This document shows, piece by piece, positions 52,858 through 61,953 of a stretch of DNA of 64,000 bases. The position numbers were made by a program, and so were the translations under genes. The notes beneath the pieces are model-generated. The model was not told the DNA's origin. It saw nothing but the letters and a program-made list of their open reading frames with translations, and searched no databases. Source of the stretch: Chlamydiales bacterium (GTDB lineage: Bacteria; Chlamydiota; Chlamydiia; Chlamydiales; Criblamydiaceae); the NCBI GenBank assembly GCA_024233575.1, contig JACKPN010000006.1, forward strand, positions 1 to 64,000, written 5' to 3'. Numbering within the stretch: the stretch's first letter is position 1; the number at the start of each line of letters is the position of its first letter.

Positions 52858-54501
52858 ATGTCCTGGCTGTCGCTCATTCCGCCTTTGCTCGTTTTTATTC
52901 TAGGTTTTACCACGCGTAGGATCGTCATGTCCCTATTTGCCGGGGTTGTAAGCGCCGCCTTTCTGGCTACTGACTGCCATTTGATCGACAGCGCTCTTCT
53001 ATGGACCAGCCGCCTCTGGGAGAATAGCGATATCCCCGTCATTATCAGTTCGGGGCTCTTTGAAGGAAACAACTTCCTCATCATGGGTTTTGTATTCACC
53101 TTAGGGATACTGATCGAGATGATCCGTTATTCCGATGCAGCCGTTGCTTTTGTCGCTTTCACAGAGAATTCGATCCGAAGTAAAAAAGCTGCCGAGACAA
53201 GCTCTTTGATTTTATCGCACTGTCTTTGCATCGACGACTATCTTAGCAGCCTCACGGTTGGTTCTGTGATGCGCCACGTCACTGACCGCTTTCGCATCCC
53301 ACGGGCAAAGTTGGCATTTTTAACCGATTCCATGGCAGCGCCCATCGCCATCATCACGCCTATCTCCAGCTGGGCAGCGGCAATTATCGGCTTCCTGTCC
53401 GAAAATGGTGTCTCCGAGCATCGCGACTCTCACACTTTGTTAGTTGCGACCCCTTCCAATGTCTACCTTCATATTCTTCCTTATGTCTTTTACTCGATGA
53501 CGCTTGTTTTTTCCATGTGGTTCGTCGTCAGGCTGGGTTTGCGTTTCGGTACGATGGCCGATCATGAGCAGATAGCCGAAGAGACAGGTAACCTACGCGG
53601 TGGGAAAGAAGAGCATGCGGAAGAGCTTGCCGACCATCATCAGACAGGGCGGCCGGCGACGATCATTGATTTCTTTATGCCTTTAGGTACGTTACTAATC
53701 GCAACAGTCTACTTCCTTTTAAGCTGGGGAGATGCTTCCATCATCGGTGGCAGCCGTTCGTTAGTGGGCGCTTTGCAGAATGCTCCGATCTCTTCTGTGC
53801 TGTTCGCTGCCGGCGGCATCTCCATGGCAATTTCAGTTGCGTACTACCTCGCTACCCGCATGTTCCCGCTGAAAACGATGATCAATGTCGCTGCCGGCGG
53901 CATCAAGCTCATGCTGCCCGTCAACGCTATCCTGTTGCTCTCTTGGACGCTAGGTGGACTTCTGCGTGAAGATCTGCATACCGGACAATGGTTGGCATCG
54001 CTGCTATCGGGATCAATTCCTGCCTATCTGATTCCGCTCATCATTTTCTGGAATGCATCACTGATCTCGTTGGCGCTGGGAAGCTCCTGGGCGACAGCAG
54101 CTATTCTATTTCCGATTGCGCTCCCGATGGTTATGGATATGATGGCTGTTCCAGCCCCTGTATCTTTAGAGCAGATGCCGATTTTGTTGCCGGTTTTTGG
54201 GGCGATCCTCTCCGGTGCGGTATGCGGCGATCATATTTCGCTGATTTCTGAGACAACGATCATGGCAACTACAAGTGCGGGCTGCGATCACATGGACCAT
54301 GTTAGGACACAATGGCTTTATGCAGTTCCTGCCTTTGTCGGTACGTCGCTGGCTTTTCTCATCACCGGTATTTTAGCTGAAGGATCGCCGACCACGATGC
54401 TTATCATCTGCGCGGTAACGGCGCTGGGAACCAGCTTTCTGATGCTGTCGGCCATGCACCTGCTCCACAAACGCCCTAAAGAGGCGGAAGCGATTTCCTA
54501 A
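52858..54501 (+). CDS. nhaC: NhaC-family Na+/H+ antiporter
   Basis: A 547-residue secondary transporter with 11-12 membrane helices. Conserved features are GFVFTLGILIEMIRYSDAA, the polar core segment CLCIDDYLSSLTVGSVMRHV, FLTDSMAAPIAIITPISSWA and ALGSSWATAAILFPIALPMV. It exchanges sodium for protons; NhaC relatives also exchange malate and lactate. Its 3' end overlaps the convergent suhB by 26 bases. Confidence 0.9.
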   Translation: MSWLSLIPPLLVFILGFTTRRIVMSLFAGVVSAAFLATDCHLIDSALLWTSRLWENSDIPVIISSGLFEGNNFLIMGFVFTLGILIEMIRYSDAAVAFVAFTENSIRSKKAAETSSLILSHCLCIDDYLSSLTVGSVMRHVTDRFRIPRAKLAFLTDSMAAPIAIITPISSWAAAIIGFLSENGVSEHRDSHTLLVATPSNVYLHILPYVFYSMTLVFSMWFVVRLGLRFGTMADHEQIAEETGNLRGGKEEHAEELADHHQTGRPATIIDFFMPLGTLLIATVYFLLSWGDASIIGGSRSLVGALQNAPISSVLFAAGGISMAISVAYYLATRMFPLKTMINVAAGGIKLMLPVNAILLLSWTLGGLLREDLHTGQWLASLLSGSIPAYLIPLIIFWNASLISLALGSSWATAAILFPIALPMVMDMMAVPAPVSLEQMPILLPVFGAILSGAVCGDHISLISETTIMATTSAGCDHMDHVRTQWLYAVPAFVGTSLAFLITGILAEGSPTTMLIICAVTALGTSFLMLSAMHLLHKRPKEAEAIS

Positions 54502-55297
54502 GGAGTCCCGCTTCCTGTAGCGCCTTGCTCATTTGGGCATGTATTTTTCCGTTGCTTGCCAATATTCTTCCCGACATCAAGTCGATAGCGCCGTTTTCAT
54601 ATGAAGAGATACTGCCTTTCGCTTCTTCAACAAGAACAATCCCTGCAGCAATATCCCATACATTCAGGCCGCGCTCCCAGAATCCGTCAAGGCGTCCCGA
54701 TGCCACGTAGGCAAGATCCAACGCCGCCGATCCACATCTCCGCACTCCGTGAGTACGGCTTGTCAGAGCGCAAAACTCCGGATAGTTGTTATCGTCAGTG
54801 TCACGGCGATCGTAAGCGAATCCGGTAGCTAGGAGCGATCGCGACAATTCATCACATGATGAAACGGTAATCGGCTCGCTGTTTAAAAAAGCACCGCGTC
54901 CTTGCACCGCATGAAACATTTCCTTATAAACCGGATTGTAAACAACACCAACGATCGGCTTGCCATGATGCAAAAGGGCGATCGAAATACAAAAAAGAGG
55001 ATGGTGATGGGCATAGTTTGTGGTCCCATCCAAAGGGTCAACAGCCCAGAGATATTCGGCGCCGGCGATCTCATGCATCCCTGACTCTTCGCAAATGATC
55101 GAGTGTGAAGGATAACGCCCTCTGATTTGCTCTATGACCACCTCTTCAGAGGCATTGTCTGCTTCAGTTACCAGATCGCCGGCAAAGCTTTTCTCACGGA
55201 TCTCACGTACTTTGCCCCAATATCCCATTAAAGTCTCGCCCGCAGCCAATGCAGCTGTTTTTGCAGTATCGAGATAAACCGCCGCACCATTTTGCAT
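54476..55297 (-). CDS. suhB: Inositol monophosphatase family protein
   Basis: A 273-residue Mg-dependent phosphatase. Metal-binding motifs are present: LVTEADNASEE, ICEESG, WAVDPLDGTTNYAHHHPLF and WDIAAGIVLVEEAKG. It dephosphorylates inositol phosphate or related sugars; a SuhB-like role in rRNA processing is also possible. It runs opposite to nhaC and divergently from tpx. Confidence 0.92.
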   Translation of the reverse strand: MQNGAAVYLDTAKTAALAAGETLMGYWGKVREIREKSFAGDLVTEADNASEEVVIEQIRGRYPSHSIICEESGMHEIAGAEYLWAVDPLDGTTNYAHHHPLFCISIALLHHGKPIVGVVYNPVYKEMFHAVQGRGAFLNSEPITVSSCDELSRSLLATGFAYDRRDTDDNNYPEFCALTSRTHGVRRCGSAALDLAYVASGRLDGFWERGLNVWDIAAGIVLVEEAKGSISSYENGAIDLMSGRILASNGKIHAQMSKALQEAGLLRKSLPPL

Positions 55298-55377
55298 CGT
55301 TGTCCCCTATTGTAAATTATTCTCTTTTCAGCTTATCAAAGAATAGCATAGCGGTAAATAACGACAAAGGAGCTAAC

Positions 55378-55878
55378 ATGAGTACTATTACCTTCAAAGG
55401 CAAAGCGGTTCAAACCAACAACCATCTTCCCGATGTAGGAGAGTCCTTTTCAGACTTCATTCTTGTTGACGGCAGCCTTAACGATGTGTCTCTTTCGCAT
55501 TTTGGAAAAAAGAAAAAAATTTTGAACATCTTCCCCAGCCTTGACACCGATGTCTGCGCCGCCTCTGTCCGCGCATTCCATGAAAAGCTAAAAGGACGTA
55601 ACGATGTGGTCGTACTAAATATTTCCATGGACCTTCCCTTTGCACAACGCCGCTTCTGTACTACCGAAGGGTTGGATCATGTTGTCACGCTATCGGCATT
55701 CCGCAGTTCCTTTCCCACCGACCATGGCCTTATGATGGTCGATGGACCGTTGACCGGTCTTTGCTCTCGCGTCGCTTTTGTTTTGGATGAGAATAACAAG
55801 ATCATCTACAAAGAGCTAGTTCCGGAGATTACGCAAGAGCCTGACTATGCATCGGTAGTCGCCGCACTTGAACCGTAA
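55378..55878 (+). CDS. tpx: Thiol peroxidase
   Basis: A 166-residue peroxiredoxin. The peroxidatic cysteine C60 lies in FPSLDTDVCAASV and the resolving C94 in AQRRFCTTEG, spaced as in enterobacterial Tpx. It reduces hydroperoxides with thioredoxin. AAAGGAG precedes ATG 55378; the frame extends upstream to 55249 but overlaps the suhB start. Its end overlaps the convergent SET gene by 34 bases. Confidence 0.94.
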   Translation: MSTITFKGKAVQTNNHLPDVGESFSDFILVDGSLNDVSLSHFGKKKKILNIFPSLDTDVCAASVRAFHEKLKGRNDVVVLNISMDLPFAQRRFCTTEGLDHVVTLSAFRSSFPTDHGLMMVDGPLTGLCSRVAFVLDENNKIIYKELVPEITQEPDYASVVAALEP

Positions 55879-56540
55879 TCGAAGAGAAATTCCTCCCCTT
55901 TATGGACAGGGCGAATCGTCCGGATACAAACGTGGAACAAGCCGCGGGCAACGCCAACAACAGCCTCGCAGTTGGCGTTTTCTTTTCCATGATTGATGAA
56001 GCTTACTTCATTACATTGGGAGCTGGCATCAATGGCATAAACGAAAAATCCTGTACGATATAAAGGATAACGATAGAAGTATTCGTTGACACCGCCAAAT
56101 ATACAAGGAACCTTACGGACACAGCCTACATATTCGCCAACAAACTCGCCAGGGGCACACTCTTTCGCTGCAAACAGACCATAACCAATGTTAGCGTCAA
56201 TCCAGCGAATCTCAACAGCATTGACAAAACCTTTGTATATCTGATCAGCATAAGACACTCCCACCGATATTGCTTTTTGCGAAACGGTTTTGTTAACTAT
56301 ACATCTTTGGCATTGTTCAGCAACTTCATGATAGACGGCCTTGCTGGTAAATTCGAGATGCGAAAGATAGCGCATCCCTGTCAGGCGCTCAAATTCTGCA
56401 ATTGTATATGTACGGCGGCATCCATGATGATCAACAACGACCAAACGGTGATAATGACGATACAGAGATGACGCATCCGGCTCAGGGTAGGTAACTAGCA
56501 TCTTACTATTGATCATACCAGCTTTAATAAAGTCTTGCAA
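55845..56540 (-). CDS. SET-domain protein lysine methyltransferase, putative effector
   Basis: A 231-residue protein with a C-terminal SET domain (about 115-225). Seen are the SAM-binding start IGYGLFAAKECAPGEFVGEY, the NH motif in EVSFINHGKENANCEA, and the catalytic-tyrosine motif EEFLFDYG. The N-terminal 110 residues are not recognised. SET proteins of chlamydiae (the NUE type) are secreted to modify host or bacterial histones; that role is inferred. No signal peptide. The start is TTG 56540 behind GAGGTG, or ATG 56516. Confidence 0.85.
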   Translation of the reverse strand: MQDFIKAGMINSKMLVTYPEPDASSLYRHYHRLVVVDHHGCRRTYTIAEFERLTGMRYLSHLEFTSKAVYHEVAEQCQRCIVNKTVSQKAISVGVSYADQIYKGFVNAVEIRWIDANIGYGLFAAKECAPGEFVGEYVGCVRKVPCIFGGVNEYFYRYPLYRTGFFVYAIDASSQCNEVSFINHGKENANCEAVVGVARGLFHVCIRTIRPVHKGEEFLFDYGSSAATTDA

Positions 56541-56581
56541 TTTTCACCTCTTTCTAGTAATTTTCAGCTCCTAATTTCTAG

Positions 56582-57754
56582 ATGCTTATGACAATTTATA
56601 GCTCTTACAGCCAAGGAACATCTTCTTCCACCTCAGGAACATCTTCTTCCTCCTCGTTTCCACCTAGTCCGCGAAAGCCCCTAATCAGGGCTATGTCATT
56701 TCGCGGCAAAGAGACACTCACAGACGAGCCGGGAAGCAAAAACGCACATCTTCCAACCCCTCGCAATTTTCATGAACCTTATGAATTGTCAATTTATCAA
56801 CTTTCAGTAAAAGAGATCCGACAGTTACCCACAGAAATACTACTTTCTTACGGACCTGACGAACTGGAATGGTGCAGCGCCGAGGCAATAACAGAAATTG
56901 CCAGACGAACTTTTACGAACTCTCTTTTATTAGAATTATACTATCAACCTGACAAATCCCCCCAACTAACGGATACCATTATTGCCAGACGAGCTTTTAT
57001 AGACTCTCTTTTATTAGGATTATACTATCAACCTGACAAATTCCCCCAACTAACGGATACCATTAAGGTTAGATGTATTAGATATCTATCTCGCCATTAT
57101 AAGGACAACATCGGCAACAGTACGATATGTGGAAAAAAGATTTTAAGATCGCTTCTGCATGAAGAAACATGTTTAGATTCTTACAAACATAATATCCTAA
57201 TGAAAAAGAGAATATATCCATTCCTTTCCACGCCACTAAAGAAAGAGTTACTTAAAACGATCTATGGAATTAATGTTGAAATGCTGATCAATCTAGTGCG
57301 AACTGCTCCGACCTGGCGAGAAGCTAAAAACATCTATCTTTCAATGAATGACCGTATGAAGGATGATTTAATTAACCCTGTCGTTGAAGACCCTACCTTT
57401 CTAAAAGAAAAAACGACAGAGTGGCATCTTTTGCTGACACTAAAATACCATTGGAAAAATAATTTAAACGATCTAAGTCGGGCGATACGCAATAGAAATT
57501 TTCTTCAATGCAAGCTTGTCGCCTCCATGCCGATCCGCTCATGCTTCATGAATATAGCAGCAAAACTCATGGAACCAACACAATGGAAGGCCGTCCTCTA
57601 CCTTTTATCACCTATTAATATCCGTGAATTGCGAAAGCTTGGTTACTTATCGGACGAAACCCTTGAAAATGCATTGAACCTCATGAGCGCAGAGCAGCGT
57701 AAGGCTTTGATTGAAAGAAAACAACTGGATACCTTTCATTCACTTTCTTCTTGA
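56582..57754 (+). CDS. Ser/Thr-rich hypothetical protein with an 84-bp tandem repeat
   Basis: A 390-residue protein. The N-terminus is low-complexity Ser/Thr (YSQGTSSSTSGTSSSSSF), common in type III effectors. Residues about 105-160 hold two 28-residue units (ARRTFTNSLLLELYYQPDK and ARRAFIDSLLLGLYYQPDK) encoded by an 84-bp tandem repeat at about 56895-57062. The remainder is helical, with no recognised domain. It is divergent from the SET gene, its likely regulatory neighbour. Effector status is inference. Confidence 0.65.
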   Translation: MLMTIYSSYSQGTSSSTSGTSSSSSFPPSPRKPLIRAMSFRGKETLTDEPGSKNAHLPTPRNFHEPYELSIYQLSVKEIRQLPTEILLSYGPDELEWCSAEAITEIARRTFTNSLLLELYYQPDKSPQLTDTIIARRAFIDSLLLGLYYQPDKFPQLTDTIKVRCIRYLSRHYKDNIGNSTICGKKILRSLLHEETCLDSYKHNILMKKRIYPFLSTPLKKELLKTIYGINVEMLINLVRTAPTWREAKNIYLSMNDRMKDDLINPVVEDPTFLKEKTTEWHLLLTLKYHWKNNLNDLSRAIRNRNFLQCKLVASMPIRSCFMNIAAKLMEPTQWKAVLYLLSPINIRELRKLGYLSDETLENALNLMSAEQRKALIERKQLDTFHSLSS

Positions 57755-57942
57755 ACGTGCTCAGCAATGGCCTCCTTTTTCTTCTTCAACGATTCGAGAT
57801 ACTCGTCATAAAATTCATACTCCGGAGGAGGAAGGTTTTTGTTCTCTTCGCGGATCATTTCGCATTTATAACAGGTGGCTTCAGTACCGATGCCGCCAGC
57901 GATTACAAAAAATAGCAAACAAGGTAAAAGAAAGCTTTTCAT
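57736..57942 (-). CDS. Small exported CxxC protein
   Basis: A 68-residue protein. The N-terminus KSFLLPCLLFFVIAGGIG is a signal peptide or anchor, followed by CYKCEM and a charged helix with Lys and Glu runs. ATG 57942 follows AAGGAGG at good spacing, which supports the gene; a longer frame from 57975 is not needed. Its end overlaps the preceding gene by 19 bases. Confidence 0.65.
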   Translation of the reverse strand: MKSFLLPCLLFFVIAGGIGTEATCYKCEMIREENKNLPPPEYEFYDEYLESLKKKKEAIAEHVQEESE

Positions 57943-57996
57943 TAGGACCTCCTTAAAAGACTCATCATAGAGCATTTTGAGGTAAGAGGAAACATA

Positions 57997-58851
57997 TTGA
58001 TAGAAAACGCTATTGATGAAGCACTTAGAGAGCGGTTAGGATGTAAGGTGATCGCCGGCGGCCCCCTCATCTCTGGAATGCTTAATGCGACAACAGTCAA
58101 ACACACTGACAAAGGAGACTTCTTTGTCAAAGTCAACACCAACGCCCCCGAAGGTATGTTCGCTGCCGAATCATACGGCCTCCAAGCCATTACCGCTACT
58201 GAAACTGTGCGTGTTCCAATCCCATTCCACTACGAGAACAACTTCCTTATTTTAGAATATATTCCCCTAATGCCGCACACGGCATCTTCGCAGCAGAAGC
58301 TCGGAGAGCAGCTGGCAGCTCTTCACTTGCATCGGGGCTCCGACCGTTTTGGATTCAATATCGATAACACTATTGGAACGACCCCGCAGCCAAACAGATG
58401 GAACCAGGACTGGATTGCTTTCTTCCGGGACAATCGGCTACTGTTTCAGTTAGAGATGACCGAGAACGTCCATGGCGATACAGCATTGCGAAAAGCAGGA
58501 GAAGCTCTGCTCTACAGGATCGAAGCTTTCTTTTCCGGAATGACAGTCGCCCCCAGTCTAATCCATGGCGACCTCTGGGCAGGGAACACAGCTGCAGACT
58601 CAAAGGGCGAGCCGGTCATCTTTGATCCGGCCCCCTATTATGGTCATCATGAAGCAGACTTAAGCATCGCTGCAATGTTCGGCGGGTTTCATGAAACTTT
58701 TTATCATGCATACCATGAAAGCATCCCCAAAGCAGCTGGGTTTGATGAGCGACATCGGCTATATCAACTGTATCACTATCTTAACCACTACAATCTGTTC
58801 GGATCGGCATATCGATCGGCATGCATGTCGCTGATCAACTCTCTATCTTAG
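57997..58851 (+). CDS. Fructosamine kinase family protein
   Basis: A 284-residue kinase-like protein of the fructosamine/ketosamine-3-kinase family, which phosphorylates glycated amines for deglycation. Seen are KGDFFVKVNT (ATP Lys), LEYIPLMPH, the catalytic loop LIHGDLWAGNTA and the metal DPAPYYGHHEADLSIAAMF. The start is TTG 57997 with AGAGG upstream. It is convergent with slyD and overlaps its end by four bases. Confidence 0.9.
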   Translation: MIENAIDEALRERLGCKVIAGGPLISGMLNATTVKHTDKGDFFVKVNTNAPEGMFAAESYGLQAITATETVRVPIPFHYENNFLILEYIPLMPHTASSQQKLGEQLAALHLHRGSDRFGFNIDNTIGTTPQPNRWNQDWIAFFRDNRLLFQLEMTENVHGDTALRKAGEALLYRIEAFFSGMTVAPSLIHGDLWAGNTAADSKGEPVIFDPAPYYGHHEADLSIAAMFGGFHETFYHAYHESIPKAAGFDERHRLYQLYHYLNHYNLFGSAYRSACMSLINSLS

Positions 58852-59279
58852 ACAACTTCAATCAGCTCAATTTCGAAAGTCAGATCCTTGCCGACAAGAG
58901 GATGGTTGGCATCGATCGTAATTGTGCTGTCGGTCACGCTGACAACGCGGACAGGAATCACGACACCGTTTCCTTGATCCAACTGCAGATACTGCTCAGG
59001 CTCCGGAGACAATCCTTCCGGCAGACGATCCTTCGGCACCTCGACAATGAGGTCGGGACGGTGAGGGCCATAGGCATCGTCGGCTTTGATCTTAAATGTC
59101 TTCTTATCGCCGATAGTCATTCCAACGACCGCCTCTTCAAAATGCGGCAGAATCTGCCCACCACCGATCGTAAATTCCAACGGTTCTTTACCTGTCGACG
59201 TATCGAATACAGACCCATCGTCCAGCTTTCCCGTGAAATTCACTTTTACCTTATGTCCTTGCTTTGCTTCGGTCATCAA
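58848..59279 (-). CDS. slyD: FKBP-type peptidyl-prolyl isomerase, SlyD-like
   Basis: A 143-residue protein: FKBP half (KVNFTGKLDDGSVFDTSTGK, FTIGGGQILPHFEEAVVGM) with an inserted flap domain (YGPHRPDLIVEVPKDRLPEG) and a return strand (DANHPLVGKDLTFEIELIEV). The arrangement is that of SlyD, without the His-rich metal tail. It aids protein folding in the cytoplasm. Confidence 0.92.
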   Translation of the reverse strand: MMTEAKQGHKVKVNFTGKLDDGSVFDTSTGKEPLEFTIGGGQILPHFEEAVVGMTIGDKKTFKIKADDAYGPHRPDLIVEVPKDRLPEGLSPEPEQYLQLDQGNGVVIPVRVVSVTDSTITIDANHPLVGKDLTFEIELIEVV

Positions 59280-59378
59280 ATTTCTCTCTGTTGTAATTCA
59301 TAGAGTTTATTACTTCTGTGAGCAGCACTACACGGTGCTCAGATTCTTCTGTAGTCTAATGTTGCCATCAACACAACG

Positions 59379-59516
59379 TTAGCTTTCATCTTGATCGCTG
59401 CCGCGCTCATCTCGACAACAAGAATGATAAGGGAAATCGCCGCAGTAATGCAGAGGACCTCCTCGTTTTTCCACGTATTGTCCTATTTCCTTGAACCGTT
59501 CCCGGGAATGACTCAA
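59379..59516 (-). CDS. Possible small Cys-containing peptide upstream of slyD
   Basis: A 45-codon frame from TTG 59516 reads HSRERFKEIGQYVEKRGG then LHYCGDFPYHSCCRDERG. The composition is protein-like, with three Cys and charged residues. No good ribosome site precedes it, so it could be a fragment or chance. Nothing else is evident between slyD and the MITE. Confidence 0.3.
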   Translation of the reverse strand: MSHSRERFKEIGQYVEKRGGPLHYCGDFPYHSCCRDERGSDQDES

Positions 59517-59621
59517 TTTCAGAACAAAGTTATGATATAAGGATAAGGGTGCTGAAAGTTAGAATCCAGAAGTTTTTCGGAATAGGTCGTGTTTTCAAAA
59601 GATAAAAATCCTTTTTCGTAA

Positions 59622-59779
59622 GAGCTGCTTGCAAAATTCGTTGGGTGTGGTTTTTCTAACAATTTTGTGGCTCACAAAGAGCGGAGTTCGACGCAAACTG
59701 ATGACAGTTTGCGAGAACGAGCACGAAGTGAGACGGAAAATTGCAGGAAAAACGCCCCAAATCATTTTGCAAGCAGCTC
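59622..59779. mobile_element. 158-bp MITE with long inverted repeats and GTAA target duplication
   Basis: The ends GAGCTGCTTGCAAAAT and ATTTTGCAAGCAGCTC are exact 16-bp inverted repeats, with weaker pairing continuing for about 55 bases on each side. The centre is a perfect GCAAACTG-ATGA-CAGTTTGC hairpin. GTAA flanks both ends (59618-59621 and 59780-59783). No protein gene is inside. It is related to the 52-bp element at 40755-40806. Confidence 0.85.
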
Positions 59780-59989
59780 GTAAGATATATTTGGTAAAGC
59801 AAACTAAAATCAAAGCATTTGAAAGAGGGGAAAATGCGAAAAAAGCCTCTTTTATCCTTTGATAACAATATCTAATATTAATTCAAGTCAATAGCGCAAC
59901 TGAAGAATTAAAAATGACATACCCCTTCTTGAATTCCATAAAGAGTTACTGTAAGATTCATAACATATCATTTCTGAGAAATAACGCGC

Positions 59990-61405
59990 ATGACCGTAAC
60001 TCAATTCCCTATTCGATTCAACAACAGCGATGTGGTTCTCGCCCTTGATAATAAAGGAGGGAGCGGCCACACAGAAGCTCTCAAAGCGATTAAAAAAGAC
60101 AATCCCGATTGCACATTTCACACATACGAAGTGATCGGTAAAGACTTGGCCAGTATCTTCAACAACGCCCGGAAGAGCGGCAATCCTGAAAGAATTAAAA
60201 TGATCGTTTCGCTACAGAAAATTGGAGAAGTCATTCTGTTCTTTCCTCTTGTTTTTCTTCTCACTTTTTTTAAACTTATTTTTAACAAAAAAATCACACA
60301 TGTACTTGATGCACAGCCTCTTGGAACAAAAGCCTCTGTCACCGCCGCACGTCTTGCCAACTGGATACAGGGAAGAAACATCAAAGTGTACAAAGTGCTG
60401 ACTGACTTTCCAACACGCTCCGAACACTTTGCCGCGCCGATCCGGATGCTTAGCGAGGGTGATCGTAAAATTTTCAAACTTTACAGCATGGCCCCATATA
60501 CAAAAAAAGATGATGAAATTCTAGAAGACTTTCAAAAGCGGAAGAATAGTTTCTGGAAGAGAAAATTCCATTTATCCCCTAATGAAGTCGAATACTTCGA
60601 TACCGGCCCCGTACGCCCCGCCTATCACCGGCTGCCACTCAGCTACCAACCACCACGCCCCGAGAACTTCGCAATCAAAATCAACAATGATGAAGAGAAG
60701 AGTTCCATCGAGCAATTGCTAGGAAAATCCCTTGAAGTAAATGAAGACAAGTGTGCCAAAATCACCATTGATCCCGGTTGCAAAATTTGCATGATGTCGA
60801 TCGGCAGCCAAGCGCCGATCGACGGAACCAAAGAGGCCGTTTTTTCTTTCATCGAGAAAGCTAAAAAATATACAACGCCTGTCGTCCTTTTCGTTTGCTG
60901 CGGACGACATACTCCACAGAGAAACACTTTGTTCAAACAGCTTGCCGAAGAGATCAAAGCAGAAAATCTCCCTTCACATATCAAAGTACTTCCCTTGGGG
61001 TATCAAGATGATGAAGAAAAAGCCCCCATGGATCATTACTCCGATGCAATCTTCACCGGTGCCGGCGGCATGCAGTCTTTTGAAACTATACGCGCGCGGC
61101 GCAAAGGCCATCCCGGTCAGATCTTCCTGTACGCTCACCTTCCCCGGAAAGTAAAACCGCTCCGCAAACTCCTGTTAACAGTTTTCCCCTGCTTAATAAA
61201 AGAGGTAGACGAGGAGCTTCCTTCGACCTACGATTTATTAAGTCCGGAAGCGCAGAAGCTGATGATCGAAAGAGGAACATACCTATGGGAGAAGGGTAAT
61301 GCAGAATGGTTATTGGAAAATCGCGGATCGCAAAATCTTCATCCAATTCAGGCAAAAGATTTTGGCGAAGGGTTGGAACGTACCGGTTTTTTTCTCAGTC
61401 CTTAA
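59990..61405 (+). CDS. Putative GT-B-fold glycosyltransferase-like protein
   Basis: A 471-residue protein. The N-terminus LDNKGGSGHTEALKAIK resembles the Gly-rich loop of MurG- and MGDG-synthase-type glycosyltransferases. A membrane-associated segment (VILFFPLVFLLTFFKLIF) sits at about residues 80-98. The C-terminal half has CMMSIGSQAPIDGTKEAV, PVVLFVCCGRHTPQR and DAIFTGAGGMQSFETIRARR, a typical donor-site position. The substrate is unknown. Similar proteins in intracellular bacteria may be effectors. Assignment is by fold-like pattern only. Confidence 0.6.
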   Translation: MTVTQFPIRFNNSDVVLALDNKGGSGHTEALKAIKKDNPDCTFHTYEVIGKDLASIFNNARKSGNPERIKMIVSLQKIGEVILFFPLVFLLTFFKLIFNKKITHVLDAQPLGTKASVTAARLANWIQGRNIKVYKVLTDFPTRSEHFAAPIRMLSEGDRKIFKLYSMAPYTKKDDEILEDFQKRKNSFWKRKFHLSPNEVEYFDTGPVRPAYHRLPLSYQPPRPENFAIKINNDEEKSSIEQLLGKSLEVNEDKCAKITIDPGCKICMMSIGSQAPIDGTKEAVFSFIEKAKKYTTPVVLFVCCGRHTPQRNTLFKQLAEEIKAENLPSHIKVLPLGYQDDEEKAPMDHYSDAIFTGAGGMQSFETIRARRKGHPGQIFLYAHLPRKVKPLRKLLLTVFPCLIKEVDEELPSTYDLLSPEAQKLMIERGTYLWEKGNAEWLLENRGSQNLHPIQAKDFGEGLERTGFFLSP

Positions 61406-61844
61406 GAGCATGCAATGCACGCCATCCAAAAAACAACATCACCACCCCTGCTGCAAAGTACACATACCAAAATGCCGTACTCCAACTGAGTGTAAAAGTA
61501 CCATTATTGGAAAAAAGGAGGAGAACAAGACCAAAAAGAAAAAATACCGAGCCCGAAAGCAAAAGCGACAGAGGAATGACAACAGCGCGCAAATCTCCAG
61601 ATCCATCAGCTTCTTCAATAGACTCAGCTTCACTAACCTCATCCTGTTTGTACGGCGGTGGAGGGAGTTCCTCTTCTTCCGCGTCATCGTCTATACGGTA
61701 AGGAGGCATAAGGCCGGAAGCATCATTGAAGTCCGATGGGGAGCTGGGACTGAGGTAGACGCCGCAATAAGGGCAGTTTTCCTCTTCAAAGGTCACACTA
61801 CCCTCACAATTCCAACAAAGCTTTTTCTTGGGTTTGGTTGTCAT
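61395..61844 (-). CDS. Zinc-ribbon membrane protein, unknown function
   Basis: A 149-residue protein with an N-terminal zinc ribbon (CWNCEGS and CPYCGVY). An acidic, Pro-rich middle (EEEELPPPPYKQDEVSEAES) precedes two C-terminal membrane helices (VIPLSLLLSGSVFFLFGLVL, AFWYVYFAAGVVMLFFGW). PPPPY could be a WW/SH3-type ligand motif. The start is ATG 61844. It overlaps the convergent GT-like gene by 11 bases. Confidence 0.72.
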   Translation of the reverse strand: MTTKPKKKLCWNCEGSVTFEEENCPYCGVYLSPSSPSDFNDASGLMPPYRIDDDAEEEELPPPPYKQDEVSEAESIEEADGSGDLRAVVIPLSLLLSGSVFFLFGLVLLLFSNNGTFTLSWSTAFWYVYFAAGVVMLFFGWRALHALKD

Positions 61845-61953
61845 TGCCTGCCTACCCACACATGATCACCTCGAAACATGCGCTGATGTTGAAGAAACTT
61901 GCGATTTAGTTTATAAATATCCTAAATATGATAACACCTAATACAAGGATTTC

